Of a DNA stretch of 64,000 nucleotides, positions 58,698-64,000 are shown piece after piece. Made by a program: the position numbers and the translations under genes. Where the stretch lies: assembly GCA_949948735.1 (NCBI GenBank), contig CATLGV010000003.1, positions 62,001-126,000 of the forward strand, written 5' to 3'. Position 1 is the first letter of the stretch. The number at the start of each line of letters is the position of its first letter. This DNA comes from an uncultured Lachnospiraceae bacterium (GTDB lineage: Bacteria > Bacillota > Clostridia > Lachnospirales > Lachnospiraceae). The notes beneath the pieces are model-generated. The model did not search any database. It was not told the origin of the DNA and was given only the letters and a program-made list of their open reading frames with translations.

Positions 58698-60485
58698 CTA
58701 TCTGTAATACTGCGCCTGGGCCTCAAACATCCCGGCGTAGATTCCGTCCGGAATCTGTACCAGCTCGTCATGGCTGCCGTACTCCGCGATTTTTCCGCCG
58801 GAGAATACCGCGATTCGGTCGCAGAACCGGCAGCTTGACAGCCTGTGTGAAATATAGAAGGCCGTCTTCTCTCCGACCAGCGTATGGAACTGCCGGTAAA
58901 TCTCATACTCCGCAATGGGATCCAGCGCCGCTGTCGGCTCGTCCAGAATGATCACCGGCGCCTTTTTGTAAAGCGCCCTTGCAATGGCCAGCTTCTGCTG
59001 TTCCCCGCCGGACGGCTCGATGCCGTCCTCCTCAAACATCTTAAATATCCGCGTATCCGCCCCTTTTTCCAGCTTCCCGACCATATCATCCAGCTCTACC
59101 AGCTTTAACAGCCGCTCCAGCGCTTCCTGTCCTTCCCCGCCAAACGTGATATTCTCGCCAATAGAAAAGCCAAACAGCCTGAAATCCTGAAACACCGGCG
59201 CAAACTGCGCCATATATTCCTTATAATCATACTCCTTAATATTGCGCCCGTCCATCAGGATCTCCCCTTCTGTGGGGTCATACAGCCGGCACAGCAGCTT
59301 AATAAACGTCGTCTTTCCCGCGCCGTTGAGGCCGACGACCGACAGATGCTCTCCCGGCTCGACGGTGATATTCACGCCGTCCAGAACCTTCTTATCCGTC
59401 CCGGGATAAGCAAAGGCAACATTGCGGAATTCAATGCGGTGCTCTCCCGCCGCCACCGGCACGTCCCCCTTGGGAATCACCTCCGGGTATTCCATAAATA
59501 AAACATACTCATACGCATAGTTGCAGCGCTTTGCCAGATTCAGCACATTCCACACCAGCCCGTTGAGCGTATTGTCCAGCTCTCCCGCCGTGGAGATCAT
59601 CTGCGTAAAGATTCCTATCGAAAAGGCCCCCCGTATGACAAGCAGCCCCGCATAGAAGTATGTCGCCAGCGACCTCAGAAGCGCCATTCCTCCTGAAAAC
59701 AGGTTGTACGGATAGGTCTTCTGCGCCTGCCATTTCCATGTATCGCTGCTCTTCCTCGTATACTGCTGCCACCGCCCTACGAGCATCCTGCGCGCGTCAT
59801 ACAGACGGATGTCCTTCCCAAACCGGAAATCTACAAGCTGCCATCCGAAATAGCCAAACAGACGGTTTGACTGGGCAAGCCGCCCGTAAGCCTCCAGCTC
59901 CACCTTGTTTCTTGCGGAAACCGACAACGCATTCAGCGCGACATACGCCAGAATCACGACCAGAAGCATCGGCGCATGCATCGCGATCACCGTCACCAGC
60001 CCTGACATCTTCAATATATTTCTGAAAAAACCAAATACCTGCTCGGCAACGCCATACGCGCCGCCCGAATACCAGGACATGCCGGTCTGCGCCTTTTCCA
60101 GCTGATCCAGCACCTTCTTGTCCTCTGTCATCTGAAAGTCCAGCCCCATAGAATGCAGCCCCGTCTGCATAGTAAAATAGTCCTCCAGACGCTGCTGATA
60201 CATCTGAAGCACTGTACTCAGCCGCTCATACAGCAGATTCAGCATCATCTCTCCCACAATCAGCACTGCCACATACCCGGCAAGCGTCCGGATATCCCGC
60301 CTGCCGCACAGCTCGTCGACCAGAAGCGGCGTGATAAATATGCCCAGAAACGGCTGCGCCGCCTGCACCAGCATTTGTACCGCCTCCAGCACGAAAAACC
60401 ACGGATATCGACGGGCTGCCGTAGAGAACAGAACACGGACGACGGCGCAGATCTTTTTTAAGGACTTCTCGTTCTTCTTCTCCAT
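58698..60485 (-). CDS. ABC exporter half (membrane plus ATPase), partner of the next gene
   Basis: 595 residues: six membrane helices within about 1-330, then an ATPase with Walker A GLNGAGKTTF, signature PSGGEQQKLAIARAL and Walker B VIILDEPTAALD, H-loop ISHRLSSCRF. Its ATG overlaps the stop of the upstream ABC gene (TAATG at 60483-60487), so the two are translationally coupled and probably form a heterodimer. Both ATPase domains look complete. The exporter fold would normally move lipid, peptide or drug outward; in this saccharide locus the cargo is unclear. Confidence 0.9.
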   Translation of the reverse strand: MEKKNEKSLKKICAVVRVLFSTAARRYPWFFVLEAVQMLVQAAQPFLGIFITPLLVDELCGRRDIRTLAGYVAVLIVGEMMLNLLYERLSTVLQMYQQRLEDYFTMQTGLHSMGLDFQMTEDKKVLDQLEKAQTGMSWYSGGAYGVAEQVFGFFRNILKMSGLVTVIAMHAPMLLVVILAYVALNALSVSARNKVELEAYGRLAQSNRLFGYFGWQLVDFRFGKDIRLYDARRMLVGRWQQYTRKSSDTWKWQAQKTYPYNLFSGGMALLRSLATYFYAGLLVIRGAFSIGIFTQMISTAGELDNTLNGLVWNVLNLAKRCNYAYEYVLFMEYPEVIPKGDVPVAAGEHRIEFRNVAFAYPGTDKKVLDGVNITVEPGEHLSVVGLNGAGKTTFIKLLCRLYDPTEGEILMDGRNIKEYDYKEYMAQFAPVFQDFRLFGFSIGENITFGGEGQEALERLLKLVELDDMVGKLEKGADTRIFKMFEEDGIEPSGGEQQKLAIARALYKKAPVIILDEPTAALDPIAEYEIYRQFHTLVGEKTAFYISHRLSSCRFCDRIAVFSGGKIAEYGSHDELVQIPDGIYAGMFEAQAQYYR

Positions 60486-62326
60486 TACGCCCCCGCCTCC
60501 TCTTCCTCCTGATAGTACTGTGCCTGCACTGCGAACATATGGGCGTACTCCCCGCCGCCTTCCATCAATTCCTCATGGCTTCCGTATTCAACCATGCGCC
60601 CGTCCATAAACAGCGCGATTTTGTCACAAAACCGGGTGGACGCAAGGCGGTGGGAAATATAGACCGCCGATTTGTCCCCAATCATATGGTCAAACCGCTC
60701 ATAAAGCTGCTGCTCCGCCAACGCGTCCAGCGCGGAGGTCGGTTCATCCAGCACCACGACCGGCGCGGCCTTGTACAGCGCACGGGCCAGCGCCAGCTTC
60801 TGCCGTTCGCCGCCCGAAAGATCCACACCCTCGTCGTCCACAACTTTAAGCAGCTCCGTATCAATCCCCCTGGGGAGCGCGCGGAGCTTCTCCGTCAGGC
60901 CCGCTTCCTCCACAGCCTTCTCCACCCGGCTGCGGTCCGTCTCCCCGGGCGTCTTCATCGAGACATGCTCTGCGATGGGGAACGCCATAATCTCGATATT
61001 CTGAAATACCGGCGAAAACAGCCTGTAGTAATCCGCACGCCGAAACCGCCGGATATCGATACCGTTCAGGGTAATATATCCCTCCGTCGGATCATACAGC
61101 CGCAGCAGCAGCTTGATCATCGTCGTCTTCCCCGCGCCGTTTAAACCGACCACCGCAAGCTTCTCCCCCGGATGCAGCGTCAGATTCAGGTTATCCAGCG
61201 CTTTCTTCTCCTGCTTGAAATACCGGTAGCTGACATTGTGGAACTCAAACGTGTATGTCTGCGCATCCGGTACGGGAACCGCATCCGCCGAATCGTCATC
61301 CTCCAGCTCCACAAACGACCGGAAATCATCCACCTCCAGAGACGCTCTGCGAAAATCGCCAAACCGATGCAGAAACTGTGACAGATTCTCGGAAAAGGCG
61401 ACCGCCAGCGCCAAAAACATCGTAAAATCACCGATGGACAGACCGCCCTGCAGAACTGCCCCCACCAGCACGGCATAGACCGCCGCCTTGCCGGCTGCGG
61501 CGCATGCCTGCGACACCGCCGCATGCCGAAACCACAACCCAAAATGGAGCTTCATGCGGTTCTGCTTTTTTTCAAACACAGCCTGCTGCTTCTCAATAAG
61601 AAAGCCGCTCAAGTCAAACAGCCGGATATCCTTTGCATAGTCAAAATCCTGCGTAACGCGGGACATATAGTCCAGCTGCCGCCAGACCGGAGCCATTTTA
61701 TCCCAAACCTCCGCCTTATCGGTTTTAACCGTCCATAAATGATAACAAAACTGAAGGGCGCCCAGCGCGATCAGTAAGCCCACCAGACGCCAGTCCAGTA
61801 CCACAACGGCCGCAAAAGTCACCGCCACCGTGACCAGACGCATCCCGAGCGTCTGCATCAGATGCATCATGCCCTCCACGCCGTTGTCATTGCTGCCGGT
61901 CGCCTGCATCGCCCGCTGGTGGACATCCAGCACCTCCGGCCGCTCAAGCATCTCGTAGCTCAGGCATAACGCCTTATCTACACGCTCCGTAATCATCTGC
62001 TGGCGCACCAGAATATACCGGTACCATATTTTCCCATCGGAAAACTGCCTGCAAAAGACCAGTACGCCGGCACCCGCTCCCGCGATCAGCAAAAGACGTA
62101 TCAGCGCTTCCACGGAAGCCGCTCCCGCCCCCGCCAAATCAATTACAAATTTCCCGACGATGCCCCAGTAGTACGAAATGACCGACTCGCCGATAATCCC
62201 CATTATCGCAATCGGAAAAATCACAGGACAGTACTGCCGTATTTTTTTCAGAATATAAATTGTATTTCTCCCCGCGCCAAACTGCCGGTGCAGCGGATTA
62301 TCCGTCCGCTCCTTATACTCCCCCAT
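60485..62326 (-). CDS. ABC exporter half (membrane plus ATPase)
   Basis: 613 residues. Six helices (about 35-60, 75-95, 160-205, 270-310), ATPase with GLNGAGKTTM, LSGGERQKLALARAL, VVVLDEPTSALD and ISHRLASTRF. About 30 percent identical by eye in the ATPase to its downstream partner, and starting 10 bp after the U32-like gene, suggesting one operon of three. AAGGTAGGG precedes the ATG. No accessory membrane-fusion or peptidase domain. Confidence 0.9.
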   Translation of the reverse strand: MGEYKERTDNPLHRQFGAGRNTIYILKKIRQYCPVIFPIAIMGIIGESVISYYWGIVGKFVIDLAGAGAASVEALIRLLLIAGAGAGVLVFCRQFSDGKIWYRYILVRQQMITERVDKALCLSYEMLERPEVLDVHQRAMQATGSNDNGVEGMMHLMQTLGMRLVTVAVTFAAVVVLDWRLVGLLIALGALQFCYHLWTVKTDKAEVWDKMAPVWRQLDYMSRVTQDFDYAKDIRLFDLSGFLIEKQQAVFEKKQNRMKLHFGLWFRHAAVSQACAAAGKAAVYAVLVGAVLQGGLSIGDFTMFLALAVAFSENLSQFLHRFGDFRRASLEVDDFRSFVELEDDDSADAVPVPDAQTYTFEFHNVSYRYFKQEKKALDNLNLTLHPGEKLAVVGLNGAGKTTMIKLLLRLYDPTEGYITLNGIDIRRFRRADYYRLFSPVFQNIEIMAFPIAEHVSMKTPGETDRSRVEKAVEEAGLTEKLRALPRGIDTELLKVVDDEGVDLSGGERQKLALARALYKAAPVVVLDEPTSALDALAEQQLYERFDHMIGDKSAVYISHRLASTRFCDKIALFMDGRMVEYGSHEELMEGGGEYAHMFAVQAQYYQEEEEAGA

Positions 62327-62335
62327 AGCTGCGCC

Positions 62336-63238
62336 CTACCTTCCTGTCTTTCCCGCAATCTGCGCAAGCAGCTTGTCAATCTTTTCCCGTATGAAGGCTC
62401 TCCCTTCGTCCTTTACAAGGAAATACAAATAGGACTCTTTGACAAACTCCGGCGGAAGGCCTCTGCCTACCAGCTTGAAATTGACAAAGCCGCGCTCGAT
62501 ATATCCCTGTATTTCCTCATTCGAGATAAAGCCCGGCCGCTTCATGCACTCCGCAAACGACGGTCTTGTCGACTTATTGGTGCACCGGAAGGACGACTGC
62601 ATCGAATACTCCAGCTGCATGCGCGATTCGTCCCGGTAATGCTCTGCCCGCTTCGGGCAATTGGGGTAACAGATCTCATCCACGAGAATCTCTACCTTGT
62701 GCGCATACGGCGCAATCGCATCCAGAACCGCCTTGTCATGGTTCAGGTCATAATCAAGCACCACCAGCTTATAATCCTTTTCCAGCTCCTCCACCAGCTG
62801 CGCGCCGTCCACCATCCGCTTGGTCGTCGAGGAAATCAATGGATAGGAGGGATATGTCTGCCGGATGTACGCCTCCAGCACCGGCCGGTTGACCAGCGCC
62901 TGGTTTTGCCCGTTGTCCGCCAGCCGCATAATCAGGTTACAGTAGGTATCCTGCAGATGGCGCTCCTCCAGAAGGGAGTTCGTCCATGTAAACCTTGCCG
63001 GAACCCCTTTGTCATTATACACCTTGATGATATTGGCAATATCCTCCTTACTCAGAATGCCGAATACCGCCCGTCCCCCGTTCCAAATCGCACCCGGAAT
63101 CGTGCCGTAAACGGATCCGATTTTATATCCGTCCCTGAACTTCTCCGGATAATCCTTCATCATATTGATGATAATCTGATTTAGCATCCGGAAATAACAC
63201 AGTCCCGGCAAATGCCAATATACGGTTCCCTTATCCAT
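62336..63238 (-). CDS. U32-like protein with four conserved-type cysteines, function unknown
   Basis: 300 residues, soluble. I do not recognise a named family with certainty, but the fold signals resemble peptidase-U32/UbiU-type TIM barrels: PLISSTTKRMVD, VVLDYDLNHDKAVLD, VEILVDEICYPNCPKR and FKLVGRGLPPEFVKESYLYF, which mirrors the KIEGR...sp.yv motif. Cysteines in EICYPNCPKR, SFRCTNK and AECMKRP could hold an iron-sulphur cluster, as in UbiU/UbiV and RlhA. It has its own promoter (63278-63305) and GGAGG site and is followed 10 bp later by the ABC exporter pair. A protease role is not supported. Confidence 0.7.
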   Translation of the reverse strand: MDKGTVYWHLPGLCYFRMLNQIIINMMKDYPEKFRDGYKIGSVYGTIPGAIWNGGRAVFGILSKEDIANIIKVYNDKGVPARFTWTNSLLEERHLQDTYCNLIMRLADNGQNQALVNRPVLEAYIRQTYPSYPLISSTTKRMVDGAQLVEELEKDYKLVVLDYDLNHDKAVLDAIAPYAHKVEILVDEICYPNCPKRAEHYRDESRMQLEYSMQSSFRCTNKSTRPSFAECMKRPGFISNEEIQGYIERGFVNFKLVGRGLPPEFVKESYLYFLVKDEGRAFIREKIDKLLAQIAGKTGR

Positions 63239-63277
63239 ATGAATCCTCCATCCTCTCCATGTAAACGTTATAACCCC

Positions 63278-63305
63278 ATTCTACCACATCGTCTCTGCCG
63301 GGCAA
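63278..63305 (-). promoter_or_regulatory. Probable promoter of the U32-like/ABC exporter operon
   Basis: TTGCCC (63300-63305), 16-bp spacer, TAGAAT (63278-63283), just after the terminator of the sugar-binding protein gene. Confidence 0.55.
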
Positions 63306-63311
63306 AGAAAG

Positions 63312-63342
63312 AAAAGGGCTAATGCCGCGAAAGCATTAGCCC
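63312..63342 (-). terminator. Intrinsic terminator after the solute-binding protein gene
   Basis: GGGCTAATGC / GCATTAGCCC perfect 10-bp stem, 7-base loop, followed by TTTTC on the minus strand; 12 bp after the stop. Confidence 0.9.
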
Positions 63343-63354
63343 CGAATAAGCACC

Positions 63355-64000
63355 CTATCTTGCGTTCAAGTCATCCAGATAAGACTGCCATGTATTTTTG
63401 ATTGCCTCTGCCTGCTGTGCCGGTGTCGTGTCCTTATTGATCGTCCATAAGAATTCATTACCCTGATCCAGACCCGGAACAACCTCCGCATAGTTTACAA
63501 GGCCATTCTCTACCATTCTTGCAAGTGTCAGGTCAACAGCCTCCGTGTCTCTGAAGCTGCTGTAATAACCAGCCTTCCAGCCCTCATAATCCTCGAAGCC
63601 GGGAATCGGCGCTGTGTACAGGTTGTATGCAAATGCAAGCTTCCATGCCTTGTCTGCATCATAGCATGCCGGAATAACTACCGGATTGTTGCTCCATACG
63701 TTCATGTAATCCTCTGCGTCCGGTCCTTTGGGGAAGCAGATAAAGCCAAAGTCGTCTTCCATATCCTTGAAGTCCGCGCCTGCCATGTACGCATTGTCAA
63801 AGCAGAATGCAGCGTCGCCGTTCAGGAATGCCTGCATGTAGTAATTCCACTCCGCGTCTGCCGGCTTCACCAGGTCGTACTCTGCCAGAACCTCATGCGC
63901 AAAGTTCAAGCCTGCAAGCGTCGCGTCGTCATCAATATGAAGCGTATACTTTAAGTCGTCTCCCTTATCTACGAGGCAGCCGCCGTTTGCGAATGCAGCC
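63355..64000 (-). CDS. ABC transporter sugar-binding protein, 3' part only
   Basis: The last about 214 codons of a frame that enters from beyond 64000 (first full codons read AAFANGGCLVDKGDD). The segment matches the C-terminal lobe of family-1 extracellular solute-binding proteins: FLNGDAAFCFDNAYMAGADF, FGFICFPKGPDAEDYMNVWSNN, VVIPACYDADKAWKLAFAYN, and the end QQAEAIKNTWQSYLDDLNAR. Such lipoproteins deliver oligosaccharides to an importer, which would lie further upstream. A saccharide role suits the neighbouring GH43 genes. The signal peptide and lipobox are not visible. Confidence 0.88.
   Translation of the reverse strand, partial: AAFANGGCLVDKGDDLKYTLHIDDDATLAGLNFAHEVLAEYDLVKPADAEWNYYMQAFLNGDAAFCFDNAYMAGADFKDMEDDFGFICFPKGPDAEDYMNVWSNNPVVIPACYDADKAWKLAFAYNLYTAPIPGFEDYEGWKAGYYSSFRDTEAVDLTLARMVENGLVNYAEVVPGLDQGNEFLWTINKDTTPAQQAEAIKNTWQSYLDDLNAR

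Overview
The window comes from an endospore-forming, low-to-mid G+C Firmicute, most likely a Lachnospiraceae/Clostridia member. The evidence is spoIIGA-sigE-sigG downstream of ftsZ, a PolC-type replicase, an MraZ-headed division/wall cluster, LL-diaminopimelate aminotransferase, an MEP isoprenoid pathway next to cdsA/uppS/polC, and a hexuronate catabolic operon. Almost every gene is on the minus strand, and Shine-Dalgarno sites are strong. No rRNA, tRNA, CRISPR array, insertion sequence or prophage was recognised.

Layout. 1-6100: a secreted GH25 lysozyme (cut by the window edge), a small membrane protein, a plus-strand CNNM/CBS transporter, a large cyclic-nucleotide-binding-domain protein of unknown role and an Sfp-type phosphopantetheinyl transferase. 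6126-20814: sporulation sigma factors and the division/peptidoglycan cluster, read on the minus strand as mraZ-rsmH-ftsL-like-two class B PBPs-murD-ftsW-murA-divIB-ftsZ-spoIIGA-sigE-sigG. It starts at a promoter followed by four 10-bp-spaced MraZ boxes. mraY, murE, murF, murG and murC are absent from it. 20999-34077: an envelope/isoprenoid/replication block read as polysaccharide deacetylase, bactofilin, pyrH, frr, uppS, cdsA, dxr, rseP, ispG, polC. 34197-45118: mixed housekeeping genes: DUF436 protein, acyltransferase, dapL (plus strand), cold-shock protein, MATE exporter, a broken acetyltransferase gene, DUF1848 protein, ABC exporter, GHKL kinase/LytTR regulator pair, HIT protein. 45289-51354: galacturonate operon uxaB-uxaA-kdgK-SDR-eda under a promoter with a LacI-type palindrome. 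51411-55640: two uncharacterised proteins and hflX with an elaborate leader. 55655-64000: two GH43 glycosidases, a pair of ABC exporters, a U32-like protein and the 3' end of a sugar-binding lipoprotein-type gene.

The most interesting item is the hflX leader (55310-55636). It has a consensus promoter and a 23-codon upstream ORF with a strong Shine-Dalgarno. A segment inside that ORF can pair either with the Shine-Dalgarno or with the 5' arm of a following intrinsic terminator. A second terminator's 5' arm can be captured by the first terminator's 3' arm. This is the expected layout of ribosome-stalling-controlled transcription attenuation in front of a ribosome-rescue GTPase. Other notable points are a spoIIG promoter with a 21-bp spacer nested in the ftsZ terminator, a terminator-like hairpin in the cold-shock leader, and a small U32-like protein with four cysteines beside ABC exporters.
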